Of a stretch of 64,000 nt of DNA, positions 54,764-63,859 are shown one piece after another. The stretch lies in NCBI RefSeq assembly GCF_900116175.1, contig NZ_FPCH01000001.1, positions 1,056,501-1,120,500 on the forward strand. The letters are read 5' to 3'. The notes beneath the pieces were generated by a model. That model was not told where the DNA came from. It saw only the letters and a program-made list of their open reading frames with translations, and did not search any database. A program made the translations under genes and the position numbers. The stretch's first letter is position 1; each line of letters opens with the position of its first letter. Source of the stretch: Hyphomicrobium facile. Lineage in GTDB: Bacteria; Pseudomonadota; Alphaproteobacteria; Rhizobiales; Hyphomicrobiaceae.

Positions 54764-56026
54764 ATGACAGCAAAAGCAAGCCGCGTAGCGTGGGCGATTG
54801 TCGGCATGCTGTGGGCTGTCGCGTTGCTCAATTATCTCGACCGGCAGCTCGTCGTCACGATGCCCGGTCCGATCAAGGCCGATCTTCGCCTCGGTGACGA
54901 GAAATTCGGACTTCTGTCGTCCGTCTTTCTTTGGGTCTACGGCATCTTTTCGCCCGTCGCGGGCTACGTTGCCGACCGGGTCGGCAAGAAGCCCGTTATT
55001 TTGGCCAGTCTCGTCGTCTGGTCGGCCGCCACGTTTGCGAGCGGGCTCGTCAGCTCATTCGAAGGCATGCTTCTTGCGCGCGCGACGCTCGGGATCAGCG
55101 AGGCCTTCTATATGCCTGCCGCCGTGGCGTTGATCGTCGAATATCACCGCGGACCGACACGCAGCCGGGCAACGGGTTTGCATCTCAGCGGGGTTTACGC
55201 GGGATCGGTGCTCGGGGGGCTCGGCGGCTTCATGGCGGAAGCGTTCGGCTGGCGTGCGGTCTTTCTCGTTGTCGGAGCCATCGGCGTAGCGTACGCGCTT
55301 TTGCTGACGATCATTTTCCCGGCTTCGTCCGACGGCGCGCATTCGACGGCGCCTGAGGATGTCGACGTTCCTTCTAAGGGTGGGGCCGCGTTCTCGACGC
55401 TGTTGTCGACGCCGGGCTTTCTGCTGCTCCTTGCGATGAACGTGCTCGATGGCGCCGCGTATTGGCCGGTACGGAATTGGCTTGCAGAGTTCTTCCGCGC
55501 GGAACTCGGTGTCGATCCGGCATGGGCGGGCGTTTATGGTCCTATGACGTTCAACGGCGCGGCATTCTTCGGAATGCTGATTGCGAGCAACGTTTCGGAT
55601 TGGTGGGCGGGTTGGAACCTGCGGGCGCGTGCTCTCGTTCCGGCCATCGGTTTTATCATTGCGGCGCCTTGCCTCTTTCTGATGGGGGCCGTTGAATACG
55701 TTCCCGTCATTCTCGGCTGCATCGTCGTCGCGGGCATGTCGCAAGGGTTTCTCGATGCGAACCTGATGCCGGCGGTGTGCACGGTTGTCGATTTTCGCTT
55801 TCGAGCCACGGCATACGGGCTTCTGAACTTTGCAGGGACGACTGCGGGCGGTGTCATGACCTACGTCGGCGGCAGGTTGAAGGAGCAGCAGGTTCCGTTC
55901 AGCGCCACGTTTCAGTTTGCGAGCGGGATGATCCTGGTAGCGGGTCTTTTACTTTTGATGGTCAAGCCGGCGGCCCGGCGGTTGCAATCCTCCGACGCAG
56001 CGGTTGATGAAGCCGTGGCTCGCTGA
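54764..56026 (+). CDS. MFS transporter
   Basis: A 420-residue inner-membrane transporter with 12 hydrophobic segments. The first loop has the MFS motif LNYLDRQ and ADRVGKKPV, and a helix-4/5 region with ISEAFYMPA. The long central loop (about 190-215) is acidic. The substrate is unknown; sugar-phosphate or organic-acid uptake cannot be told apart from efflux here. I chose ATG 54764 over an in-frame TTG 12 bp upstream. Confidence 0.88.
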   Translation: MTAKASRVAWAIVGMLWAVALLNYLDRQLVVTMPGPIKADLRLGDEKFGLLSSVFLWVYGIFSPVAGYVADRVGKKPVILASLVVWSAATFASGLVSSFEGMLLARATLGISEAFYMPAAVALIVEYHRGPTRSRATGLHLSGVYAGSVLGGLGGFMAEAFGWRAVFLVVGAIGVAYALLLTIIFPASSDGAHSTAPEDVDVPSKGGAAFSTLLSTPGFLLLLAMNVLDGAAYWPVRNWLAEFFRAELGVDPAWAGVYGPMTFNGAAFFGMLIASNVSDWWAGWNLRARALVPAIGFIIAAPCLFLMGAVEYVPVILGCIVVAGMSQGFLDANLMPAVCTVVDFRFRATAYGLLNFAGTTAGGVMTYVGGRLKEQQVPFSATFQFASGMILVAGLLLLMVKPAARRLQSSDAAVDEAVAR

Positions 56027-56346
56027 CGGCCTTAAGCTTCGCGCAAGCATATCCAAAGATACCCCGCGGTTAAGCCGATGTGATCTGAACAGCTATTAGT
56101 GGAAAGCGGCCGCGGCAGCCGGAGCGGAGCGCGGCGTTAGCTTTTCTCAACGTATTGAAAAGTATCAGAAGTTTTTGGCGCCGCCGGTGGGGCTGATTTT
56201 GAACCGGCTTCAGTTAAGTTCCGATGTTTTCTGAAATGAGAGCGCTGGACTGCTCACATGCCTCCAGGCTTACCTCATCTGTGTACCTCCTATTAATGCG
56301 CCGGCCCTAACGTTGGTTTTGCTCATGCTGATGAACCAAGCAGAGT
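56027..56346. other. Intergenic region before the diguanylate cyclase gene
   Basis: A 320-bp gap with some lower-GC stretches that may carry a promoter. No tRNA, convincing ORF or T-tract terminator was found. Confidence 0.35.
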
Positions 56347-57600
56347 TTGCGTGTGGTGGACCGAGTGACGGGCGATTCTATCCCTGCCGGCATCGACTCG
56401 ACGATCGTCGAGAGGACGATCGATTCTGGCTTCCCGTTGTTGATGTTTCCCCGCCGGCTCGAGGCGGCATTCGAAGGCGAAGGCGCTGCCGAGCGGTGCC
56501 GGAAACTCGCTATCGGCGGCCTGTTCGGCATCGTGCTTTACAATCTGTTTTTGATATCGGACCGCCTGACGGCGCCCGATACTTTTCATATAGCGGTGTG
56601 GCTGCGCCTTGGGGTTGTTACGCCCATTGCGTTGCTCCTGATCGCGGCTCTTTACCTCAATCCGCCCGTCGCGGTGCGCGAATTGATTGTGGCAGGTGGC
56701 GCCGTCATCCTTGGAGCGGGCAGCAACTTCTATTTGATGCTGGTTGCACACGGGCAGCACCACGACGCTCAGCACCAAGTCATCATCTTGATCCTGCTTT
56801 TCGTGACGATGGTTGAGCGGGTTCGGTTCTGGTACGCGGTCGCGGCGTGTCTTGGGTGCTTTGCGATCCACGCCACGGCCCTGGCAATGCTTCCCGCCTA
56901 CCCGCTCCAATATCAGATCTCGTCGAATGCCGTTTTCGGCTGTGCCGTTGTCCTGTCGATCTTCGCCTCGTACGTGCTCGAACGCGAAATGCGGATGAAC
57001 TTTCTTCTGTCGCTGCGGGGACGTCTACAGCGCCGCGATCTCGACCTCGAGACCCGCCGCGATCCGTTGACCGGTCTTCTCAACCGCCGCTCGCTCGACG
57101 AAGTGATAGAAGCTTGCAACCAGAGCAAGTCTGCCGGGCTGGAACTCGCGATCGTGCTGCTCGATATCGACCGCTTCAAGTCATTCAACGATACCGCAGG
57201 TCATCAGGCAGGCGATGTATGCCTGAAGCGCGTCGCCGGCATCATTCAGAGCGAGCTGCGCGATTACGTAGATGCGGCGTTCCGGTTCGGCGGGGAAGAA
57301 TTCATTCTCGTCCTGCGCGGGATTGATCTTGCCACCGCCGTCAGGATTTCGGAGCGCATCAGGCGCGCGATCGAAGACGCTGCAATTCCGCATCCCGCGT
57401 TACCATTGGGCGAAGTCGTAACCGTGAGCATGGGCGTCGCGTCCGCCGTTGTGAGCCGCGAGATACGAGTTGGCGTCATCATTGCCGCTGCAGATACGGC
57501 GCTATATGCGGCGAAGCGCAACGGACGAAATCAGGTTTCGCCACGCCTGCCGACCGCAGACATCGTCGAGATGCCGGATCGCAAACTTCGTTCGAAGTGA
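56347..57600 (+). CDS. Membrane-bound diguanylate cyclase (GGDEF)
   Basis: About 417 residues. Six membrane segments span about 55-215 and form an unassigned sensor region. The GGDEF domain lies at about 235-395, with the signature FRFGGEEFIL and the DIDRFKSFND metal motif, so it should make cyclic di-GMP from GTP. The inhibitory RxxD site is degenerate (DYVD). The start is uncertain: the frame opens with TTG at 56347, GTG at 56353 is possible, and the first ATG is at 56443. Confidence 0.9.
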   Translation: MRVVDRVTGDSIPAGIDSTIVERTIDSGFPLLMFPRRLEAAFEGEGAAERCRKLAIGGLFGIVLYNLFLISDRLTAPDTFHIAVWLRLGVVTPIALLLIAALYLNPPVAVRELIVAGGAVILGAGSNFYLMLVAHGQHHDAQHQVIILILLFVTMVERVRFWYAVAACLGCFAIHATALAMLPAYPLQYQISSNAVFGCAVVLSIFASYVLEREMRMNFLLSLRGRLQRRDLDLETRRDPLTGLLNRRSLDEVIEACNQSKSAGLELAIVLLDIDRFKSFNDTAGHQAGDVCLKRVAGIIQSELRDYVDAAFRFGGEEFILVLRGIDLATAVRISERIRRAIEDAAIPHPALPLGEVVTVSMGVASAVVSREIRVGVIIAAADTALYAAKRNGRNQVSPRLPTADIVEMPDRKLRSK

Positions 57601-57903
57601 AATCCTCTCTGTGCCGATAAGTCTCAAGCCGCGCGTATTTTCGTCGAATTGAATTCGAAGGGACTGCTTTCCGTTGTGCGATCGCTCATCGGCGCGTGCT
57701 GAGCTTCGCAGCGTCTTGCTAAACTTCAATGCATGCATATGCGCATTCTTCATGCATCAGTCGATTTCTAACATGCGTGTGACGCGTGCGATTTCATTGA
57801 CATCCTTCTTGCCCTGTTGCGTTTCTGTTTGTCGCTATTGACCGCGGAACAACGTCACGTCATTTGCGTTGCCTCTGGGGAATAGCTTTGAAGGAAGATC
57901 GAA
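57601..57903. other. Intergenic region with TGCAT-rich stretch
   Basis: A 303-bp gap. Around 57729-57757 the sequence carries several TGCAT or ATGCA copies that can form short inverted repeats. I see no gene. Confidence 0.35.
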
Positions 57904-58161
57904 ATGCAAAGGCTCGCAATTTTTGCGGCGGTGACGCTTGCTTTGTCCGGTAGTGCTCTCGCGGTGAGCCAAGCTGTCAAGGATGCGTGCAGTTCCGATT
58001 ACGCAGCCTATTGCAGCCAGCATAAAGTCGGTTCGGAAGCTGGAAGGCAGTGCATGCGCGAACATCGCAAAATGCTGACCGAGAGTTGCATTCATGCGCT
58101 CGGCAAGTCGAGCGAAGTCACGCAAGCCGACATCGAGCTCTACAAGCGCGAGCACCAGTAA
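57904..58161 (+). CDS. Small secreted Cys-rich protein
   Basis: An 85-residue protein with a signal peptide (RLAIFAAVTLALSGSALA) that ends near residue 20. Four Cys (DACSSD, YCSQH, QCMREH, SCIHAL) have spacing like the GlpG-type Cys-rich repeats of small periplasmic proteins. Function unknown. Confidence 0.75.
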   Translation: MQRLAIFAAVTLALSGSALAVSQAVKDACSSDYAAYCSQHKVGSEAGRQCMREHRKMLTESCIHALGKSSEVTQADIELYKREHQ

Positions 58162-58184
58162 GTAGCCGGTTCGAGATCCGGCGA

Positions 58185-58211
58185 CCGCCGCCTGCCGTAA
58201 GCAGGCGGCGG
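58185..58211. terminator. Perfect hairpin between convergent genes
   Basis: CCGCCGCCTGC pairs with GCAGGCGGCGG over 11 bp with a 5-base loop. No T-tract follows, so it would be a weak intrinsic terminator. Confidence 0.55.
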
Positions 58212-58226
58212 ATTGCTGTGTCCGGA

Positions 58227-59072
58227 TCACCAGCGGACCTTATTCAACGAAAAAAACCGGATGAAGATTTTGCGCACGAGCGTGCTTGGCAATTTGCCGC
58301 GCGCGAAGTGCATGAACTTCGCCGTCGGCCCGACCGCATAGCGAAACTTGGGCCTCTTGGTCTCAAGTGCATTGGCGACCGCTTTGGCGACCTCTACCGG
58401 GTCCCGTGCAGCTTTTGCGACATGCGCGTCAACCACAACCTCGAGATGGTGCAGCATGGGAAAGTAAGGGCTCGTCTTTGGCAATACTCGCGGTGAGCTT
58501 TCCCAGATGCTCGTTTTGTACGCTCCGGGCTCGACCAATATAATATCGATATTGAAATGCTCGACCTCGTAGGCGAGGGACTCCGCCCATCCTTCGATCG
58601 CCCATTTGGATGCCGTGTATGGTGAGTTCGCTGGCATGCCAGCGAAGGCGGCCTCGCTCGAAATGATGACGATCCGCCCATGCCGCTGAGCGCGGAACGT
58701 AGGCAGCAAGCGCTTTGTCAGCGCCAGCACTCCGAAGTAATTGACCTCCATCACATGGCGCACGTGTTGTTCGTCCAGATCCTCGAACACGCCGCCGACC
58801 GCGACGCCGGCGTTTTGGACGACGGCGTCGAGAGGGCGATCAGGAAGGCCAAGGCTCGCGACCGCGCGGTCGATGGATTGCGGATCGGTCACGTCGAGCT
58901 GCTCTATCCGGACGTTCGAACTCGCTCCCCCGGCGGCCAGCGCACGGTCGAGCTCGTGGCGTTTTGCGAGGTCGCGCATGGTGGCGACGACGTCCCAGCC
59001 GCGTTTTGCAAGCTCGACAACCGTCACTAGACCGAAGCCGGACGATGTTCCGGTGACGAGAACTGTTGGCAT
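58227..59072 (-). CDS. Short-chain dehydrogenase/reductase
   Basis: A 281-residue NAD(P)-dependent oxidoreductase of the SDR superfamily. The cofactor motif TGTSSGFG lies at residues 7-14, NAG at about 85, and the active-site Ser plus YTASK (Tyr-x-x-x-Lys) near 155-160. The substrate is unknown. The family is close to classical SDRs annotated as 3-oxoacyl or steroid-type reductases. Confidence 0.9.
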   Translation of the reverse strand: MPTVLVTGTSSGFGLVTVVELAKRGWDVVATMRDLAKRHELDRALAAGGASSNVRIEQLDVTDPQSIDRAVASLGLPDRPLDAVVQNAGVAVGGVFEDLDEQHVRHVMEVNYFGVLALTKRLLPTFRAQRHGRIVIISSEAAFAGMPANSPYTASKWAIEGWAESLAYEVEHFNIDIILVEPGAYKTSIWESSPRVLPKTSPYFPMLHHLEVVVDAHVAKAARDPVEVAKAVANALETKRPKFRYAVGPTAKFMHFARGKLPSTLVRKIFIRFFSLNKVRW

Positions 59073-59313
59073 GATCGGAAAACCTCTCCCGGGTTAGGGT
59101 CATCCAAGAGATTACGCGAGCAACGGCTCCGGGGCGAGGTCGCGCTGTTCCCTGGGGAACAGAGGCCCGTACGCACACGTGCTTTAGTCCGGCTGGCCGG
59201 CTTCCGCATCGCGGTGTCGGTCCCGAAGCGCCTAGTCTGTGGACCCGCCGGCTCACAGGTGCGGTGTAAAGCGGCCGACTCCCCGGCGCGATGGCTGGCC
59301 CCGGTCGTCGGGC

Positions 59314-60027
59314 CTAGTCGAGAAAGGTGACGCGGCCGGTTGCGATGTCGTGCATCGCGGAGACGATTTTCAGCTCCTTTGCGGCGACGAGGTCGACGAG
59401 GACGCTGCCATTTTTCGTGAGATTTTCGACTCCGAGCCTGGCGTTCGAGATTGCCACGCGCTGGACGAAATCATCGTTCTTCGCCGTGTGTTCCCCCGGC
59501 GCATCCTTGTTGGCTTCAACGGCGGGGCTGATCTTTGCGAGCAGCTCCGTCAACATGCCGAGTTTGGCGCCGTCGATTGCGCCTTTGACGGCGCCGCATT
59601 CGCTGTGGCCGAGCACGACAATCAGTTTCGCCCCGGCGAGCTTGGTCGCGAACTCGGAGCTGCCGATGATATCGTCGTTGACGACATTGCCAGCGACGCG
59701 GGCGCTGAAAATGTCGCCTATGCGCTGATCGAATACGAGTTCAGGGGGCACGCGGGAATCGATGCAGCCGATCACGATGGACGCCGGGTATTGCCCGGTT
59801 GCCGTGGCGTGCACTTGCTTCATGAGATTGCAATTCAGCGTTTTCCCGGAGACGAAGCGCTGGTTCCCCGCCTTCAGGCCCGCCAAGGCTTCATCAGGCG
59901 TGATCGCCGCCTGCCGGGCTTTCGTAAATGCCTCGCACTGCCCGGCCGCGAAGGCCCGGTCAAGTGTGAGCAGGCTCGCAGCGATAGCTCCGCTACGGCA
60001 GAACTGACGACGTGAGAACATGGCCAT
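59314..60027 (-). CDS. Beta-carbonic anhydrase with Tat-type signal
   Basis: A 237-residue enzyme that hydrates CO2. The N-terminus has the twin-arginine motif SRRQF (5-9) and a hydrophobic core ending in AFAAGQ, so it is likely exported folded to the periplasm. The zinc ligands are C88, H141 and C144, with Asp90 and Arg92 (CIDSR) as the catalytic dyad. The remaining segments match beta-class enzymes. Most characterised beta enzymes are cytoplasmic. Confidence 0.93.
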   Translation of the reverse strand: MAMFSRRQFCRSGAIAASLLTLDRAFAAGQCEAFTKARQAAITPDEALAGLKAGNQRFVSGKTLNCNLMKQVHATATGQYPASIVIGCIDSRVPPELVFDQRIGDIFSARVAGNVVNDDIIGSSEFATKLAGAKLIVVLGHSECGAVKGAIDGAKLGMLTELLAKISPAVEANKDAPGEHTAKNDDFVQRVAISNARLGVENLTKNGSVLVDLVAAKELKIVSAMHDIATGRVTFLD

Positions 60028-60206
60028 CCCCCTTGGCTCGAAGAGGAATCAGCTCGCATAAGCCTGAACGGTGCGCCGCTGCCCCGAAGCACTGTATGCA
60101 CCAGTTCGCGGCAGGCGGTGAGTTCTTTTTATCGGCGTGAGCTTAAGTGCTCCCCAGTAGTGGCCCCCGGGCCGATCTGGTCGAGCCGGCTGCCAGCTGG
60201 CCCCCG

Positions 60207-60560
60207 CTATAGCAATTGCAGCGGGTCGGTGTGGCGGCGCGATTTGCCTTCGAAAAACGAGCCGTTCTCCAGCAACAGCCGCTTGTGCACGATGTCAGCG
60301 TTGACCGAGCAGGCGGCCTTGAGCGTCAGCAGGTTTGCGAAAATCTCGCCCGTAACCTCGCCCATCACCGTCACCTCCTCGGACTTGATCGTTCCTTCGA
60401 TCACGCCGCGTTCTGTGACAATGAGCGAGAGGCAGTTAACGTCGCCAAGGACGGTCCCGTCGATGACGACGGGTCCAGGGTAATCTACGCCCCCTTCAAT
60501 CGTCGCCGTGCGTGGGATGGAAAGCGTGCGGCCGATGTTTCCCGGCTTTCGCTCGATCAT
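60207..60560 (-). CDS. Bactofilin
   Basis: A 117-residue cytoskeletal protein of the bactofilin (DUF583) family. The beta-helix core is visible as repeated short strands with G at turns: ATIEGGVDY, VVIDGTVLGDVNCL, VTERGVIEGTI, VTVMGEVTGEIFA. It has short terminal tails. Bactofilins polymerise and support cell shape or stalk and envelope functions. No peptidoglycan-hydrolase partner lies beside it. Confidence 0.9.
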   Translation of the reverse strand: MIERKPGNIGRTLSIPRTATIEGGVDYPGPVVIDGTVLGDVNCLSLIVTERGVIEGTIKSEEVTVMGEVTGEIFANLLTLKAACSVNADIVHKRLLLENGSFFEGKSRRHTDPLQLL

Positions 60561-60758
60561 TGATATCGCCCCATAGCTGATGCCGTTTCCCGCGGGGGCA
60601 CTTTTGGAAAGATTGGTGGCGAATTTCGGGCCTGACTGAACGATGTGACGTCTCGCCTCAAATTGTTTTCGCGGCGGCTTGCAACACCGCTTGCGCGTTC
60701 GCAGCCAATCGTATTAGCAACCGCCCGGAAACCGGCACTAAAAGGAGTCTTTATTGTC

Positions 60759-61046
60759 ATGGCGGACAACACCAATACGAACGCGGCAATCGCGGACATG
60801 AAGCGCGAGATCGCCGAGCTCTCGGGGCTGTCGCTCGCCACGGGCGTCATCCTCACGCAGCTTCTGCAGAAAATCGCCAGCCGCGAGATGAACCCGCAGG
60901 CATCCGCCACCACGATCGTGAACAACGCACGAGCGGCAATCGAAAGCTTCACCTCGAAGGCGGGGTCAGATCCCGTGATGAAGGCGCGGGCGCTCGACGC
61001 GGTGAAGCAATACGAGGATCAGATCCGCTCGGTGCTTCGGGATTAG
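60759..61046 (+). CDS. Small helical protein, function unknown
   Basis: A 95-residue, mostly helical cytoplasmic-looking protein with several Ala/Ile/Leu heptad-like positions and no signal peptide. AGGAG lies about 13 bases before the ATG. I chose 60759; the frame is open further upstream without a good site. No known family is recognised. Confidence 0.65.
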   Translation: MADNTNTNAAIADMKREIAELSGLSLATGVILTQLLQKIASREMNPQASATTIVNNARAAIESFTSKAGSDPVMKARALDAVKQYEDQIRSVLRD

Positions 61047-61119
61047 AAATTTTGCTGGCGCGCGGTGGCCCGGTTCTCTGTCGCGTCTCGCGACCGCCGC
61101 CGGCCGTGCGCCTCAGCAT

Positions 61120-61154
61120 TTCGCGAAGCAGCCTTGGCTATTCCGCTTCGCGAA
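61120..61154. repeat. 10-bp perfect inverted repeat
   Basis: TTCGCGAAGC and GCTTCGCGAA flank a 15-base loop. Each arm also contains the palindrome TTCGCGAA. It lies in the gap between two convergent genes and may be a weak terminator or protein site. Confidence 0.55.
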
Positions 61155-61209
61155 TCCCGCCGTCTGCAGGAGGGGCTGCATTCGCCTCGCGGAAATCGAC
61201 CACCGCTCA

Positions 61210-61404
61210 CTAGGCTTCGCGTGGTCTAATCCGCTTTAAGAATTCCCATACCGGCAGAGCGGTCAGGCCGCCGACGAAACCTCCGATGTAGCTCGGCAAC
61301 GGGAAGTTGAGAATGGAGAGCCACACACGGCCGGCAATCCAACTCACGAACAGCATCGCGATGACGGTGATGAGAAGCCGCTGCCAGAAGGGGAGGTGGA
61401 ACAT
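61210..61404 (-). CDS. Small membrane protein, function unknown
   Basis: A 64-residue protein with two membrane segments (about 9-32 and 38-54) and a basic C-terminus. No known family is recognised. GGAAG or AGGGG-like bases precede its ATG. Confidence 0.6.
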   Translation of the reverse strand: MFHLPFWQRLLITVIAMLFVSWIAGRVWLSILNFPLPSYIGGFVGGLTALPVWEFLKRIRPREA

Positions 61405-61538
61405 GTTTGGGTCCGAGATCGCTGAGGAAATATTGCAAGGCCGCCCGCCGATGCGTAACGGCGGAACGATTCTATCTTAGATCGGGGCGTTCGTCCGCGT
61501 TAGGATGGTTACCTTCGTTTTGCACGCGCCCCGTCCCT

Positions 61539-62711
61539 TCACATATTTCGTGTATATTTCGCATAGAGCGTTTTCATCACCTCCAGCGTGGCGGGGTCGG
61601 CTCTGGGGCCGCCGATATTTGTCGCCACAACGATCGCCAAGTCACGATCGACATCAACAATGACGGACGCGAAGTTCATGCCGTTCGAGCCATTGTGCGT
61701 CAGCAGCGGTTTATCTGACCAGTCGAACTTCGACAGACCCCAGCCGAGTGCGTAGGATCCGGTCTTCGGCGTGCCGGGCTTCGGGTTCTTAATCTCCATG
61801 TCAACGACCGGCTGATGGATGCGCTTCAGCGTCTCCGGCTTGACGAGCGCCGGTCCGCGCTTGCCTTCGCCTGCGTTCCATCCGGCCCACGTCGCGAAGT
61901 CCTTGATGCTCATGTGGGCGAGCCCGGCGGGGCCAAGGGAACTTGGAAGATCAGCCGGTTGGCCCCAGGGGAACGGGGTTACCTTGCCCTTGTCGTCGAC
62001 GCGGTGGCCGACCGGAGCATCGTATTCGCCGAACGTCGCTTGCGCACCAAGACCGGCGGTCTTGAGGTCGAGCGGCATATAGATGCGCTCGAACATCAGC
62101 CGCTCCCAAGGCTTGCCGGAAGCCTTCTCGATCATCGCGCCGGCGATGACATAGCCGAGGTTCGCATACTGAAATTTGCCCGAATTTCCAAAGCTCGGAT
62201 CGTGCTTCGAGCCCCAGTCCTTGATCATTCGCAAGCGCCAATCGGTGAGCGAGTGGTCGTGCGCGTCCGCGTCGAAGTAGAGCCTGCCGATCTCGTCGTT
62301 GTCAGCCGCCACGCCACTTGTGTGGGAGAGAAGCTCGCGCAGCGTAATGGCGCCAAATCTCGGCCGGAGACCGGGGATGACGGGGCCTAGCACCTCGCTG
62401 ATGGTCGAGTCCCAGCGGAGCTTGCCTTCATCGACCAGCATGCCCGCGAGCGTCGCCGTCATCGCCTTGGTGTCGGAGCCGAGGTGGAAGCGGTCGTCAA
62501 CCGTCACCAGCGCGTCCCTGCCGGAAACGCGGACGCCGACCGCGCCGGCCGCGACCAGCTTTCCATCCTTCACCACCGCGGCTGCGAGGGCCGGCAGCTG
62601 ATATTTGGCGCGGATGGGATCGAGGATCGTGTTGAGGTTCTCTTCGGCGAGCGCGGGTGCCGTGCAATTCAAGGCGAAGAGCATTGCGAGGAAGGTGAAA
62701 AGGACGCGCAT
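61539..62711 (-). CDS. Secreted serine hydrolase, beta-lactamase class C/esterase family
   Basis: A 390-residue protein with a signal peptide that ends at ALAEEN (about residue 23). The SxxK motif is S79-D-T-K82 and the YxN motif is Tyr182-A-Asn184. A late HNGSNG segment matches the third (KTG-like) motif. The family includes beta-lactamases, DD-peptidases and esterases. The sequence alone does not show antibiotic hydrolysis. The start at 62711 is set by the signal peptide. Confidence 0.9.
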   Translation of the reverse strand: MRVLFTFLAMLFALNCTAPALAEENLNTILDPIRAKYQLPALAAAVVKDGKLVAAGAVGVRVSGRDALVTVDDRFHLGSDTKAMTATLAGMLVDEGKLRWDSTISEVLGPVIPGLRPRFGAITLRELLSHTSGVAADNDEIGRLYFDADAHDHSLTDWRLRMIKDWGSKHDPSFGNSGKFQYANLGYVIAGAMIEKASGKPWERLMFERIYMPLDLKTAGLGAQATFGEYDAPVGHRVDDKGKVTPFPWGQPADLPSSLGPAGLAHMSIKDFATWAGWNAGEGKRGPALVKPETLKRIHQPVVDMEIKNPKPGTPKTGSYALGWGLSKFDWSDKPLLTHNGSNGMNFASVIVDVDRDLAIVVATNIGGPRADPATLEVMKTLYAKYTRNM

Positions 62712-62965
62712 GAAACACCCGTTTTTTGTGACGATAGCTCGGAATGCCACACGCTGTCCCGGCTGACGGCCGGTCCGATAGGGGTTTGGTTTAGCGCCGG
62801 TTAAAACGACATCGTTCGACGGTATCTTAAGCGCCGGGAACGCCAGAAATGGCGACTGGGGCTTATATGGATTGTCTAAAATCAATATGTGTCGGGTGCG
62901 ATGTGGTTAGGGTCGCCTCGAGGAAGCGCAACGCAACCTGACAGAGGGGCAAACAGGGGGCAGGT

Positions 62966-63328
62966 ATGGGAAATCTTGGCAATTGCATCCGGATCATCGC
63001 GATGGCGCTCGGCACGCTTGCCGCGGTGTCGCCAGGCTTCGCCGCGCCACCGGACGATTATAACGCTGCCGCTAAAGGCCTGGCGATCCTCGAGAAGAAT
63101 TGCGCGCGCTGCCATGCGCTCGGACTGACGGGCGCCAGTCCGCATCCGCAGGCGCCGCCGTTCCGCGACGTCGTCGAGCGCTATCCGGTTGAAGACCTCG
63201 AGGAATCGCTCGCCGAGGGCATCGTCTCCGGGCATCCCGACATGCCGGAATTCACCTTCGAGGCGGATGAGGTCAATTCGATCGTGACTTACCTCAACAG
63301 CCTGAAGGCGAAAGAGAACGCCAAATAG
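62966..63328 (+). CDS. Periplasmic class I cytochrome c
   Basis: A 120-residue protein with a signal peptide that ends at GFAAPP (about residue 27). The heme-attachment motif is C46-A-R-C49-H50. The likely sixth ligand is Met93 in HPDMPEF. The protein is a single-heme class I type and should carry electrons in the periplasm. It is convergent with the oxidase-like membrane protein gene. Confidence 0.92.
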   Translation: MGNLGNCIRIIAMALGTLAAVSPGFAAPPDDYNAAAKGLAILEKNCARCHALGLTGASPHPQAPPFRDVVERYPVEDLEESLAEGIVSGHPDMPEFTFEADEVNSIVTYLNSLKAKENAK

Positions 63329-63351
63329 AGAGTTACACGCACGAGTTATCC

Positions 63352-63732
63352 TCAGGCGCGGCGCACGGACGGCCAGGCGACGATCGCGAAAAGGATCATC
63401 GACGCCAATAGTCCGGTGGAGCCTGCCGCAGCGAAGGGCTGGCCCGCTTCGGTGCGTCCCATGAAGATCTGGACGAGGCCGGCGAGCATGATCAGCAGGC
63501 TCGCCTCGGCCAGCCAGAAATGCGCGGCTGCGAGGCGGCTCTTAGCTGCGGCTGGGAAGAGATGATAGAAAAATCCGAATAGCGCGAAGCTGACCCAGCC
63601 GACGACGAGCATGTGTGCGTGCGTCGGCATTTGAGCATGATCTTCCGTCATGCCCATCACAAGGCCAAGCGTCATGCCGAGCACGGCGTAAATCAGCGCG
63701 GATGCGAAGAAGCGGCTTGCTAATCCGGTCAT
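63352..63732 (-). CDS. Small heme-copper oxidase subunit I-like membrane protein
   Basis: A 126-residue protein with four membrane segments. The motif THAHMLVVGWVSFALFGFFYHL has His residues spaced as in cbb3-type subunit I, where His ligands sit in the helices. The length is only about a quarter of a real subunit I, so it is not an oxidase by itself. Such short proteins are annotated as cytochrome-c oxidase-like. It may bind heme or sense redox. Confidence 0.7.
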   Translation of the reverse strand: MTGLASRFFASALIYAVLGMTLGLVMGMTEDHAQMPTHAHMLVVGWVSFALFGFFYHLFPAAAKSRLAAAHFWLAEASLLIMLAGLVQIFMGRTEAGQPFAAAGSTGLLASMILFAIVAWPSVRRA

Positions 63733-63859
63733 TGTTGTTCTCCCCGTCAGGTCTGTCTTTTCCGCCAGTAGTGCCCAAATGGCATTGCAGAAACGGTTGG
63801 CGAAGGCATTCGAGTCGTCTGATTAGCCGTGGCTAAGAGATACGACAAGGAGTTCAGTG

